DNA of 64,000 bases, taken from Palleronia aestuarii. GTDB lineage: Bacteria > Pseudomonadota > Alphaproteobacteria > Rhodobacterales > Rhodobacteraceae. The DNA lies in NCBI RefSeq assembly GCF_003253995.1, contig NZ_QKZL01000001.1, positions 186,001 through 250,000 of the forward strand, in the 5' to 3' direction. This document shows positions 40,604-49,303 of this stretch, piece by piece. Each line of letters starts with the position of its first letter. Within the stretch, counting starts at the first letter, position 1. The notes under the pieces are model-generated. The model saw only the letters and a list, made by a program, of their open reading frames with translations, was not told the origin of the DNA and searched no databases. Made by a program: the position numbers and the translations under genes.

Positions 40604-41432
40604 ACCGGACGACGCGGCGGCGCGCCGGGCCGTTTCACCGGTTCGCTGCTATCCCGTATCGGCCCTGCCGCAAGTCGATTGGAACGATCTGGGCCGCGCT
40701 CTCGAAACGCTGCGACCCGTCGCGGCGGTGACGGTCCCGCCCCGGGACGGGCGCGCGATCGAGGTCCCGCGCGGTCACATCCTGCGCATTTCCTGCACGG
40801 AAGGATCGCAGGTGGGGGACCTCAATCTTTTCGCGCGGGACGATCTTGCCGAACACTTCTACAGCGGCAAGACGCGGGCGCTCCATGGCAGTCATCTGGA
40901 TGTCGGCGACCGCCTCTGGTCGGGGTTTCCGTATCTCCGGCCGATGGCGCTGATCGTGGCCGATACGCTTGGCTGGTACGGGATCGACGCCGATGGAGGT
41001 GCGGTGCACGACGTCATCGGTACCCGCTGCGACCCCTATACCGGGCGGTTGCTCGGCGGGACGGATTACCACCGGTGCTGCCACTCGAACCTGACGCGGG
41101 CGCTCGCCGATGCAACGGGATTGCCGCTCCGCGAGGCCGAGATGCATGTCCACGACGTCCTGAACGTCTTCATGTGCACCGGCTTCTCGCGCACCGACGG
41201 CAGCTACTTCATGAAGGCGTCGCCGGCGCGGGCGGGCGACCATCTCGATCTTCTGGCGGAGATCGACCTACTCGCGGTTCTCAGCACCTGCCCTGGTGGC
41301 GATTGCAGTACGGAGCATTCGAGCGATGCGGCCCCCTGCCATCCGCTGCGGATGGAGGTGCTGGCTCCGGAGCCCGCGATCGACTGGCCGGAACCCACGC
41401 CCGTTCCCTATGACCGTAGTCACGGACGCTGA
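40584..41432 (+). CDS. DUF1989 (urea carboxylase-associated) family protein
   Basis: 282 residues. DUF1989 proteins often sit beside urea carboxylase/allophanate hydrolase or aminomethyltransferase genes; in some the role is carboxyguanidine deimination. Seen: VPRGHILRISCTEGSQVGDLNLF, then the cysteine- and histidine-rich stretch GTRCDPYTGRLLGGTDYHRCCHSNLTRAL, and VHDVLNVFMCTGF. The conserved Cys/His suggest a metal or thiol centre. No urea-degradation genes are adjacent here. ATG 40584 lies inside the 3' end of the lipoprotein gene, so the start could be somewhat downstream. Confidence 0.82.
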   Translation: MSSAIPEPDDAAARRAVSPVRCYPVSALPQVDWNDLGRALETLRPVAAVTVPPRDGRAIEVPRGHILRISCTEGSQVGDLNLFARDDLAEHFYSGKTRALHGSHLDVGDRLWSGFPYLRPMALIVADTLGWYGIDADGGAVHDVIGTRCDPYTGRLLGGTDYHRCCHSNLTRALADATGLPLREAEMHVHDVLNVFMCTGFSRTDGSYFMKASPARAGDHLDLLAEIDLLAVLSTCPGGDCSTEHSSDAAPCHPLRMEVLAPEPAIDWPEPTPVPYDRSHGR

Positions 41433-41438
41433 TCGCCG

Positions 41439-41780
41439 TCAGGAATTTCCCCGGTCTTTCACTGAGGTGTCGAGCGCGCCCCACCAACCCGCATAGCGGG
41501 TGTTCCACGGTGCGCGGCGGGTTTCGTCCGGCGCGCCGTCTTCCCACCAGACGGGACCGCGTTCGCCGAGGCGCCGCTTGGCCGCGTCCACGGCTTGGCG
41601 GGCCTCTTGTCGCGCGGCGTCTGTTTCGGCCGTCCCGACAGCTCGCCGCGCCTGCATCAAATCCTTGACCGCCGCGCGCCGTTCGCTCTCGCCGAGGCGC
41701 GGATCCGTCTTGCGCCACAAACGGCCCTTCGCCACGAAGTAGCGTCCGTCCGGCGTCTCGGGATAATCTTTTCGGGGCAT
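41439..41780 (-). CDS. Conserved hypothetical protein (charged, Arg/Lys/Ala-rich)
   Basis: 113 residues. N-terminus MPRKDYPETPDGRYFVAKGRLWRKTDPRLGE, a helical Arg/Ala-rich middle (about 34-74), and GPVWWEDGAPDETRRAPWNTRYAGWW at the end. I recall similar short proteins in Alphaproteobacteria, often labelled only as hypothetical; no function is known. It reads convergently with the DUF1989 gene, six bases apart, and lies 39 bases downstream of acsA on the same strand; a GC-rich hairpin occupies that gap. Confidence 0.7.
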   Translation of the reverse strand: MPRKDYPETPDGRYFVAKGRLWRKTDPRLGESERRAAVKDLMQARRAVGTAETDAARQEARQAVDAAKRRLGERGPVWWEDGAPDETRRAPWNTRYAGWWGALDTSVKDRGNS

Positions 41781-41819
41781 CCGTGGCGCGGCCCGCCCGA
41801 TGGGACGGGCCGCCCGCCG

Positions 41820-43778
41820 TCACTTGTTGAGGCGGTTCTCGATTAGGTCGTCGACCACTTCCGGCTCCGCGAGCGTGGAGGTATCGCCAAGCTGATCGTG
41901 CTCGTTCGCGGCGACCTTCCTGAGAATGCGGCGCATGATCTTGCCCGAGCGGGTCTTCGGCAGGCCCGGCGCCCACTGGATGAAGTCCGGCTTCGCGATC
42001 GGCCCGATCTCGTTGCGGACCCAGCCGACGAGTTCCTGCTTCAGCTCCTCGGATGGCTCGTGCCCGGCCATGAGGGAGACATAGCAGTAGATGCCCTGTC
42101 CCTTCACCTCGTGCGGCACGCCCACCACGGCCGCTTCCGACACCGCGTCATGCGCGACAAGGGCCGACTCGACCTCCGCCGTGCCCATGCGGTGGCCGGA
42201 GACGTTGATCACGTCGTCCACCCGGCCGGTGATCCAGTAATCTCCGTCCGCATCGCGGGTGCAGCCGTCCTCGGTAAAGTAGAAGCCCTTGTACTGCTGG
42301 AAGTAGGTATTCATGAACCGCTCGTGGTCCCCGTAGACCGTCCGCATCTGCCCCGGCCAGCTATCGGCGATGGCGAGGACGCCTTCCACATCGCCGCCCT
42401 CGAGCACCTCTCCGGATTCGGGCTCGAGCACGACGGGCTTCACGCCGAAGAACGGCTTGGTGGCCGATCCGGGTTTTGTCGTCGTGGCGCCGGGCAGGGG
42501 GGTCAGCATGTGGCCACCCGTCTCCGTCTGCCACCACGTATCGACGATCGGCGTCTTCCCCCGCCCGACGATACGATTGTACCAGTTCCAGGCCTCCGGA
42601 TTGATGGGCTCGCCCACGGTGCCCAGCACCTTGAGCGACGACAGGTCGTGCTTCTCAACGAACTCGTTGCCCTTGCCCATCAGGGCGCGGATGCCGGTGG
42701 GCGCGGTATAGAACTGCGCGACCTTGTGGTCTTCCACGATCTTCCAGCACCGTCCCGCATCGGGATAGGTCGGAACCCCCTCGAACATCACCGTGGTCGC
42801 GCCGTTCGCGAGCGGACCGTAGACGATGTAGCTGTGCCCCGTGACCCAGCCCACATCTGCGGTGCACCAGTAGACGTCGCCGTCGTGGTAATCGAACGTG
42901 TATTGGTGCGTCATCGAGGCATAGACGAGATAGCCTCCCGTCGTATGGACGACGCCCTTCGGCTGTCCGGTGGAGCCGGAGGTGTAGAGGATGAACAGCG
43001 GGTCCTCCGCCCCCATCTCTTCCGGCTCGCAAGTGTCGCCGATCCCGTCCTCCATCTCGTGGAGCCAGTGGTCGCGACCCTCGACCCAGTTCCGCACGCC
43101 GTCGCCCACGCGCTTGACCACGAGGACCTTGGCGTCGTGCTCGACCTTCTCCATCGCGCGGTCGGTATTGCCCTTGAGGTCCGTGACCTTGCCGCCGCGC
43201 GGTCCGCCATCGGCGGTGATCACGACCTTCGCCTTCGATCCGTTGACGCGCTGCGACAAAGCGTCGGGAGAGAAACCCGCGAAGACCACGGAATGGATGG
43301 CACCGATCCGCGCGCAGGCGAGCATGGCATAGGCCGCCTGCGGGATCATCGGCAGGTAGATCACCACCCGGTCGCCGCGCCCGACGCCCATCTTCTTCAG
43401 GACGTTGGCGAAATTGCAGACATGGGCATGGAGCTGCTGGTAGCTGATATGCTGGTCCGACCCGTCATCCTCGTCCGGCACCCAGATGATGGCTGTCTGG
43501 TCGGCGCGATCCTTCAGATGCCGGTCGATGCAGTTCGAGGCTACGTTGAGCGTACCGTCCTCGAACCATTTGATGTCGACCTGGCCATAGGTGAAATCGG
43601 TGTTCTTCACCTTGCTGAAGGGCTTGATCCAATCGACACGTTTGCCGTGCTCGCCCCAGAACGCGTCCGGGTCGGCGATCGAATCCGCATACATCTTCTC
43701 GTATGTCGCGTGGTCCGCATGCGCGTTGCGTGCAAACTCATCCGACGGCGGATGCGTCTCGACTTTGTGTTCCGACAT
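41820..43778 (-). CDS. acsA: Acetate--CoA ligase
   Basis: Acetyl-CoA synthetase: activates acetate through acetyl-AMP. 652 residues, ANL superfamily. Seen: ATP loop [18 protein letters not shown], the WWQTETGG core motif, [20 protein letters not shown] hinge region and the C-terminal [15 protein letters not shown], whose lysine is the site acetylated in regulated homologues. Allows growth on acetate and recycling of overflow acetate. Monocistronic by spacing (276 bases from the next gene upstream). Confidence 0.98.
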   Translation of the reverse strand: MSEHKVETHPPSDEFARNAHADHATYEKMYADSIADPDAFWGEHGKRVDWIKPFSKVKNTDFTYGQVDIKWFEDGTLNVASNCIDRHLKDRADQTAIIWVPDEDDGSDQHISYQQLHAHVCNFANVLKKMGVGRGDRVVIYLPMIPQAAYAMLACARIGAIHSVVFAGFSPDALSQRVNGSKAKVVITADGGPRGGKVTDLKGNTDRAMEKVEHDAKVLVVKRVGDGVRNWVEGRDHWLHEMEDGIGDTCEPEEMGAEDPLFILYTSGSTGQPKGVVHTTGGYLVYASMTHQYTFDYHDGDVYWCTADVGWVTGHSYIVYGPLANGATTVMFEGVPTYPDAGRCWKIVEDHKVAQFYTAPTGIRALMGKGNEFVEKHDLSSLKVLGTVGEPINPEAWNWYNRIVGRGKTPIVDTWWQTETGGHMLTPLPGATTTKPGSATKPFFGVKPVVLEPESGEVLEGGDVEGVLAIADSWPGQMRTVYGDHERFMNTYFQQYKGFYFTEDGCTRDADGDYWITGRVDDVINVSGHRMGTAEVESALVAHDAVSEAAVVGVPHEVKGQGIYCYVSLMAGHEPSEELKQELVGWVRNEIGPIAKPDFIQWAPGLPKTRSGKIMRRILRKVAANEHDQLGDTSTLAEPEVVDDLIENRLNK

Positions 43779-44054
43779 TCCGTTTCCTCCACTCCTCGTC
43801 TCGCGGCGATGCTGCCCGCGGTCCGGGTCCTCCCCGATCCCTGGATCATCAATGCGGAGCGCATCGTCGTCCAGAGGCCATCACGCACTGATTTCGCATG
43901 GTGCGCGTCCGCGTGCGGCGTCCGTCGCGGTTCCTGCGGGATTAAGGTCTGGTTCGGGATTCTGTTCCGAAAGGAGCGGATCACGCGGGACGGACGGATC
44001 GGTGTCCGTCCATTCCGGATACTGGTCGCCGGGATGTCGGATGGCCCCGAGGGA

Positions 44055-45422
44055 TCACGTGCCCCGGTTGCATCTGCCGAGCGCGCCGCCTGCGAACAGC
44101 GGATGATCGACGGGATAGCTCACCGCATCGCCGGGCGTGGTCGCGACGATCTCCACGGGTACTGCGGCTTCGAGACGCTGGCGACGCCCCCGGACGATGA
44201 GGACGTTGTGGAAACACTGGTGATCGGCGGCGCGGTAGAGGCTCGGACCGTTTCCCAGACCGTCGAAGGTGAAGCCCTCGAGCGCTTCGGCGACCGCGCA
44301 GGGATCGAAACTCCCCGCGCGTGCGACCGCATCGGCGTAGAGGAGGGTCTGCGCATAGCAGGTCTGTGCCGCCTGACCTGGAGGTGTACCGTAGGCGGCA
44401 ACGTAGCTCCGCACAAAGGCGTCGCTCCCGGCATAGCGCACCCCCATCCGTTCCTCGAGTTCCGGATGCCAGTTCTGCGTGCCGATGACACCGGCGATGG
44501 CATGGCCCGCGCGGCGGGCCGCGAGATCGGAAACGAAGGGCGCGACCAGCTCGATGGTTCGCCCCGAAACCTGCCGTTCCCTCAAACCGGCCCGCTCGAC
44601 GCTCTTTAGGGAATTGACGAGGTTGCCGCCGTACTGGTCGAGCACGAGAACATCGGCCCCCGATTCGAGGAAAGCCGGTAGAAACGCGGAGAAGTCGGTC
44701 CGGGCCGGTGGTGTCATGGCGACGCCTGCCGTCTTCCAGCCGATCGCCTCCGTCGCCTCGGCAACGGAATGCTGCTGCGCCTGGCCCCAACCGTTATCGA
44801 CCGCGATGTGATAGGCCATCCGGTCGCGCCCGCAGATCTCCGCGAGGGCGGGTGCGAGGGCGAGGGCGGACATGTGCGCGTTGAGGAAATGACGAAAGCC
44901 GTTGGCGGCCTTGTCCTTTCCGGTGGTGGCGTTCGCATGGCTGAGGCCGCTCATGTAGAGAATGCCAACGTCCCGGCAAAGACCCTGCACCGCGACGGCG
45001 ACGCCGGAAGACGATCCGCCCGTCAGCATGACCGCCCCGTCCGCCTCGATCATCCGTCTTGCGGCGGCCCGCGCGATGCCGGAATGCGCCTCGCTGTCGC
45101 CCGCCACGAACCGTATCCGTTTTCCAAGGATCCCCGCCCCGTCGAGCGCGCGAGAGGAGAAGGTCGCGAGCATCCCGCCATCGCCCTTGCCGTTGAGATG
45201 GTCGATCGCGAGTGTGAAGCCGCGCAGTTCCTCCTCGCCCTCCTCCGCATAGGGCCCGCTCTGCGCGACGACGATGCCGAACGTGACGGTGCTTTCGGTG
45301 GGGGCGTTGGTGAAGGAGGCGTCCTGGGACCGCGCTCGGCGGGCGGCGAGCAGAGGTCCGGCAAGGGCGGTCGCGGCGGCGCCGCACAGCACGCTGCGGC
45401 GGGTCCGGCCCGATCTCGTCAT
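44055..45422 (-). CDS. ABC transporter substrate-binding protein (branched-chain amino acid/urea type), Tat-exported
   Basis: 455 residues, type I periplasmic binding fold (Peripla_BP_6). N-terminus has a twin-arginine-like signal (RTRRSVLCGAAATALAGPLLAARRARSQ). Body: FGIVVAQSGPYAEEGEEELRG, LTGGSSSGVAVAVQGLCRDVGILYMSG, IAVDNGWGQAQQHS and the C-terminal AQTCYAQTLLYADAVARAGS. Resembles LivK/UrtA/AmiC-type receptors. No permease or ATPase genes are adjacent, so it is an orphan component or works with a transporter elsewhere; the ligand is unknown. ATG 45422 was chosen because it starts the signal peptide. Confidence 0.85.
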   Translation of the reverse strand: MTRSGRTRRSVLCGAAATALAGPLLAARRARSQDASFTNAPTESTVTFGIVVAQSGPYAEEGEEELRGFTLAIDHLNGKGDGGMLATFSSRALDGAGILGKRIRFVAGDSEAHSGIARAAARRMIEADGAVMLTGGSSSGVAVAVQGLCRDVGILYMSGLSHANATTGKDKAANGFRHFLNAHMSALALAPALAEICGRDRMAYHIAVDNGWGQAQQHSVAEATEAIGWKTAGVAMTPPARTDFSAFLPAFLESGADVLVLDQYGGNLVNSLKSVERAGLRERQVSGRTIELVAPFVSDLAARRAGHAIAGVIGTQNWHPELEERMGVRYAGSDAFVRSYVAAYGTPPGQAAQTCYAQTLLYADAVARAGSFDPCAVAEALEGFTFDGLGNGPSLYRAADHQCFHNVLIVRGRRQRLEAAVPVEIVATTPGDAVSYPVDHPLFAGGALGRCNRGT

Positions 45423-45649
45423 CGCGTGGCCTCCGATCCGTTCTGCGTAACGTTTTGCAAAGGGGCGCACAGGTACGGCGTCCGCTTCCGCCGTGAAGCC
45501 TGCGATCGTTAGCGTAAACATCATCTTAACGAAGGGGCCGTCAGAAGGCTTCATTCACCGTCGATCGATCTTTCCCCGGCGCGGCTTTAAGCTTTCGTAA
45601 CCTCGTTCTGCGAGCGTCTGTGCAAACGAAGCCAGGACGGCCCGCCCCG

Positions 45650-46552
45650 ATGTCAGAGCTCTCTCCTCTCCGCCGCAAGATCGGCGCGCCGCGCCGTGCC
45701 CCGAAATCGCCCGCGCTCGATCCCCGCAGGGTCTGGCGCCGGGCGCTGATCCACGGGTTTTCGCGCGCAATCGGCCTCGATGCCGCGGTGACCGGCATGG
45801 AGCAGGCGTCGCTGACGCCGGACGAGATCGGCGCGATGGTGGGAGAGGGTGCGCTCTGCGCGCTTCTCGACGGGCCGCATGGCTACGGCATCGCGATTCT
45901 CGATCCGGGCGTGGTGAACTCGATCGTGGAGATGATGACGATCGGTCGCGTCTATTCCCGCGCGACAACGCCACGTGCGGTGACGGCTACGGATGCCGCG
46001 ATGATGGCCGATCCGATCGATCGCTTTCTCGAGTCGCAGGAGGCGCTCGCGGGCGATCTCGAGACGCCGATAACGAGCGGCTACCGCTACGCCACGCATC
46101 TGAACGAGATTCGCAAGATCGTCCTTCTGATGGCCGATGCGCCCCATGACCATACGCAACTCGATCTGTCGCTCGGCCCGTCCGGCGAGCGGGTGGGGCG
46201 GATCGACGTCATCCTGCCCCGATTGCCCGCGCCCGAGCCCGAGGGCGAAGTCGTAAAGGATTGGTCTTCGCAGCTCAGCGGCAGGCTCATGGGCAGCGAG
46301 GTGAACCTGCGTGCCGAGCTGCAGCGCCTGACGCTTTCGGTCGAGAAGGTGCAGTCGCTGGAGGTTGGCACCGTTCTGCCGCTGTCGCGTCAGTCGATCG
46401 ACCGGGTCAGGCTTGTGACCGCGACGGGCGCCGTCCTGTCCGACGGGCGGCTCGGTCAGTCTGCGGGGCGCAAAGCGGTGCGGCTGGGCTCACCCGCGTC
46501 CGCGCCCTTCGAGAACGTCGAGATCGCAAGCGCGGCACCGGCGCTCGAGTGA
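45650..46552 (+). CDS. FliM/FliN-type flagellar motor switch C-terminal domain protein
   Basis: 300 residues. The C-terminal about 80 residues (from LRAELQRLTLSVEKVQSLEVGTVLPLSRQSIDRVRL) form a SpoA/FliN surface-presentation domain; the N-terminal part (LDPRRVWRRALIHGFSRAIGLDAAVTGMEQ) has no phospho-CheY site like that of FliM. No other flagellar or type III secretion gene is in the window. It could be the FliM-equivalent of a Rhodobacter-type motor whose main cluster is elsewhere. Start ATG 45650; a GTG ten codons upstream is possible. Confidence 0.75.
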   Translation: MSELSPLRRKIGAPRRAPKSPALDPRRVWRRALIHGFSRAIGLDAAVTGMEQASLTPDEIGAMVGEGALCALLDGPHGYGIAILDPGVVNSIVEMMTIGRVYSRATTPRAVTATDAAMMADPIDRFLESQEALAGDLETPITSGYRYATHLNEIRKIVLLMADAPHDHTQLDLSLGPSGERVGRIDVILPRLPAPEPEGEVVKDWSSQLSGRLMGSEVNLRAELQRLTLSVEKVQSLEVGTVLPLSRQSIDRVRLVTATGAVLSDGRLGQSAGRKAVRLGSPASAPFENVEIASAAPALE

Positions 46553-46565
46553 GACGCGGCGCCGT

Positions 46566-47000
46566 TCAGAACGTCGCGCCCGCCGCGATGCGCTCGAGCT
46601 GCGGACGGAGGCCCTCGAGGTCGTAGCCCGCCTGACGCGCCATGCCGAGGATCTCGTCGACCGGCTGGTCGGCAGCCGCGCCGAGCGCCCAGACGATGGC
46701 GGATCGCGTGCCGGAGCGGCAATAGGCGAAGACCGGGCCGTCGGCGGCCGTCAGGATCGTGCGTTGCGCTTCGACTTCCTCCGGCCCGAGCGCGCCATTG
46801 ACGACGGGGTTCTCGTGGAAGACCAGCCCCGCGTCGCGGGCGGCCGCGCGGAGCGCGTCGGCCGAATGCGCCGCATCCACCTCCGCATCGGGGCGGTTGC
46901 AGATCACGGCCGTGAACCCGGCCTCGCGCAGGGCGGCAAGATCGTCCGGCTCGATCTGCGGCGAGACGGCATAGGCGGGTGTGAGACGGTTGATCTGCAT
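46566..47000 (-). CDS. TIGR01244 family phosphatase/sulfurtransferase-like protein
   Basis: 144 residues, cysteine-based phosphatase fold (DUF442, the N-terminal domain of Blh-type proteins). The P-loop-like motif is FAYCRSGTRSAIVW, with the catalytic Cys94 and Arg99 of a C-x5-R loop. The N-terminus ISPQI-like AVSPQIEPDDLAALREAGFTAVICNRPD is typical. Homologues often sit with persulfide dioxygenase or sulfide:quinone reductase genes; none is adjacent, so the substrate is unknown. Confidence 0.85.
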   Translation of the reverse strand: MQINRLTPAYAVSPQIEPDDLAALREAGFTAVICNRPDAEVDAAHSADALRAAARDAGLVFHENPVVNGALGPEEVEAQRTILTAADGPVFAYCRSGTRSAIVWALGAAADQPVDEILGMARQAGYDLEGLRPQLERIAAGATF

Positions 47001-47139
47001 GGGGTAGCGATCCCGGATGGGGCCGGTGGGACGACCGGCGCTGTCGGTGGTCGCCGCGGGCCTGCGGCAGGAGGGCGCAGGATGTCACGCGCGGCGGCGG
47101 TGTCAATCCGGTCGGAAGACGCCGGCCGAGCAGGTCGGA

Positions 47140-47355
47140 TCAGGAAAGAAATATCCCGACGACGACGATGGCGAGCCCCAGCATGGAGAGCAGGAGTGCG
47201 GCCATGTTCCAGGCGACGAGCCGCTGCAGCCGCGTCCTGAGCCCCGCATCGTCGAGCCCCGATCGGCGGGCGCGGAGCGCCTCCACGATGCACCAGAGAA
47301 GACCCCCGAGACCGATGATCGAGAGCACGGTTCCGATCCAGATGAGCCAATCCAT
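47140..47355 (-). CDS. Small two-TM membrane protein
   Basis: 71 residues with two hydrophobic segments (about 3-24 and 47-70) joined by a basic loop (RARRSGLDDAGLRTRLQRL). An N-in/C-in hairpin in the inner membrane is expected. Function unknown. Similar small proteins are frequent in Rhodobacteraceae genomes. It lies 139 bases downstream of the convergent region, on the same strand as the TIGR01244 gene. Confidence 0.7.
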   Translation of the reverse strand: MDWLIWIGTVLSIIGLGGLLWCIVEALRARRSGLDDAGLRTRLQRLVAWNMAALLLSMLGLAIVVVGIFLS

Positions 47356-47590
47356 GCCGTATCTCCGTCGAGGCCGCAGCCTCGCTAGGCCAAGATGGCG
47401 GTCGTGGCAAGCCGGAGACCGCGCCTTGTCTCTCGGGCGTGCCGCAACTAGAGGAACCCGCGGGCTAAGTAGTGCGAACCGTCCGGCAGGACACCGTTCA
47501 CCGGCAGGCGCGAGGCTCCCGGGGAGAGAGGCGCGGTGGCCGCCGCCATCTCGGGCATAGAATCAAGGCAGCAGAAGGCAGATCGTGACA

Positions 47591-47848
47591 ATGGACCAGG
47601 AAAATTCCGCGGAGAATTACCGCGTCACCGCGGAGGAACTCCGCCAGTTCGTCGAGCGGATCGAGCGGCTGGAATCCGAGAAGAAGGACATCTCCGACCA
47701 GATCCGCGAGGTCTATGCGGAATCGAAGGGTCGCGGCTACGACCAGCGGGCGCTCCGCGCGATCGTCAGCCTGCGCAAGAAGGACAAGGACGATGTCGCC
47801 GAGCAGGAGGCGGTGATCGATCTCTACAAGGAAGCTCTCGGCATGTAG
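47591..47848 (+). CDS. gapR: GapR family nucleoid-associated protein (DUF2312)
   Basis: 85 residues. DUF2312 includes GapR of Caulobacter, a small coiled-coil DNA-binding protein that clamps overtwisted DNA ahead of replication forks and supports topoisomerases. Seen: LRQFVERIERLESEKKDISDQIREVYAESKGRGYD, then LRAIVSLRKKDK and the C-terminal IDLYKEALGM, all family hallmarks. ATG 47591 is taken; a GTG two codons upstream is possible. Conserved through Alphaproteobacteria and carried by some of their phages. Confidence 0.92.
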   Translation: MDQENSAENYRVTAEELRQFVERIERLESEKKDISDQIREVYAESKGRGYDQRALRAIVSLRKKDKDDVAEQEAVIDLYKEALGM

Positions 47849-47986
47849 GGAGGGCGCACGCCCCCGCTGTGTGAGCGAACCAGGCACGAAACGCGGACGT
47901 GACGGAACCACGCCGCGAGCAGGCTCTTCCCCCGGGACAGGTCCGTCGATGGCGAGGCCCCCTGGACAGATGTGAGAAGGACCCGC

Positions 47987-49303
47987 ATGGCGCTGATACT
48001 CGTGCTGATAGTTATCGTCGCCATGTTGCTTGCCAACGCGTTCTACGTGGCCGCGGAATTCGCCGCCGTTTCCGCCAGTAGGCCGAAACTCGAAGCGCAG
48101 GCCGAGGACGGCTCCACCGAGGCCCGGTATCTCGAGGAGACGATCGGCGACGAGAAGCGGATGGACCGCTACATCGCCTGCGCGCAGGTCGGCATCACCT
48201 TCACGAGCCTCGTGATCGGCTTTTACGGCCAGCGCGCGCTCCTGCCTTATATCGAGCCGCTTCTCGAGCCGGTCCTGCCGGCGGGATTGCAGGGACCGGC
48301 CGTCGCGGCGCCGCTCATCTTGATCGTGCTGAGCGTGCTCCAGGTGATCTTCGGCGAGCTATTTCCCAAGTCCATCGCCGTCCGCGCACCGGAAAATACG
48401 GCCATGGCGACGTCGCGTCCGATGCGCTGGTCGCTCCTTCTGCTCGGACCCTTCATCGCGCTCCTCAACGGATCGGCGCTCTTCATCATGCGCCGCCTCG
48501 GCCTCGACAAGCCGAAGGAGACGGGCGAGGAGCACAGCCACGAAGAGCTCCGGCAGCTCATTGCCGACAGCCTCGAGGGCGGGGCGATCGAGCGCTCTGC
48601 GCACGAGATGATGCGGCAGGTCCTGTCGTTTCAGGACCGCACGGTCAGCGAGGTGATGGCACCGCGGGTCCGGATCGAGATGATGACGACCGAGTTGCGT
48701 GCCGGTGAGGCGCTGCGCGCGATGCTCGCCACGCCTTTCACCCGCTTTCCGGTCATCGACGGCGACGGCACCGACCGTCCGGTCGGCTTCGTCCATATCC
48801 GCGATCTGCACGCGCTCGCACGGGAGGACGGGGAGGCGCGGATCGACGATATCCTGAGGCCGCTCCAGGTCCTTCCCGATAGTCTGTCGCTCGCTGAGGT
48901 CTGGAACCGCCTGCAATCGGAGAACGCCCACCTCGCGGTGATCTTCAACGAATACGGCGTGATTTCGGGCCTGGTGACGCTCGAGGACCTGATCGAGGAG
49001 ATCATCGGCGAGGTGGTCGACGAGTTCGACGACGAGGAGCCTCGGATCCGCCATCGAAAGGACCGTGTCGTGCTGCGCGGCGATCTGCCGGTCCGCGAGA
49101 TCAACAGGAAGTTCGATCTCGGCCTGCCGGAAGATCAGGCAGATACGCTCTCCGGCCTCGTCGCGCTGAAGCTCGGCGTCGAGGATGCACGGCGCGGCGC
49201 CGGGGTTACGGTCGCGGGCACTAAGTTCCGGGTGGACAGCGTCGAGAACGGCCTGCCGCGCCTCATCTCCTTTCCCAGGACGCAAGAGATGGAAAAGACG
49301 TGA
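47987..49303 (+). CDS. Hemolysin-family CNNM/CBS/CorC membrane protein (first of pair)
   Basis: 438 residues: N-terminal CNNM/DUF21 membrane domain (about 1-185, four hydrophobic segments, with the signature AQVGITFTSLVIGFYGQ and FGELFPKSIAV), two CBS domains (about 205-325) and a C-terminal CorC_HlyC domain. This family covers magnesium/cobalt exporters and related transporters. ATG 47987, with AGAAGGA eight bases ahead, was chosen over a GTG five codons upstream. Its stop overlaps the start of a paralogue (GTGA), so the two are translated together and may form a heteromer. Confidence 0.88.
   Translation: MALILVLIVIVAMLLANAFYVAAEFAAVSASRPKLEAQAEDGSTEARYLEETIGDEKRMDRYIACAQVGITFTSLVIGFYGQRALLPYIEPLLEPVLPAGLQGPAVAAPLILIVLSVLQVIFGELFPKSIAVRAPENTAMATSRPMRWSLLLLGPFIALLNGSALFIMRRLGLDKPKETGEEHSHEELRQLIADSLEGGAIERSAHEMMRQVLSFQDRTVSEVMAPRVRIEMMTTELRAGEALRAMLATPFTRFPVIDGDGTDRPVGFVHIRDLHALAREDGEARIDDILRPLQVLPDSLSLAEVWNRLQSENAHLAVIFNEYGVISGLVTLEDLIEEIIGEVVDEFDDEEPRIRHRKDRVVLRGDLPVREINRKFDLGLPEDQADTLSGLVALKLGVEDARRGAGVTVAGTKFRVDSVENGLPRLISFPRTQEMEKT

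Noticed and set aside
41788-41813. GC-rich hairpin between acsA and the 113-residue gene as a terminator
   Set aside because: A long stem is present, but no T run follows on the acsA strand, so rho-independent termination is not supported.
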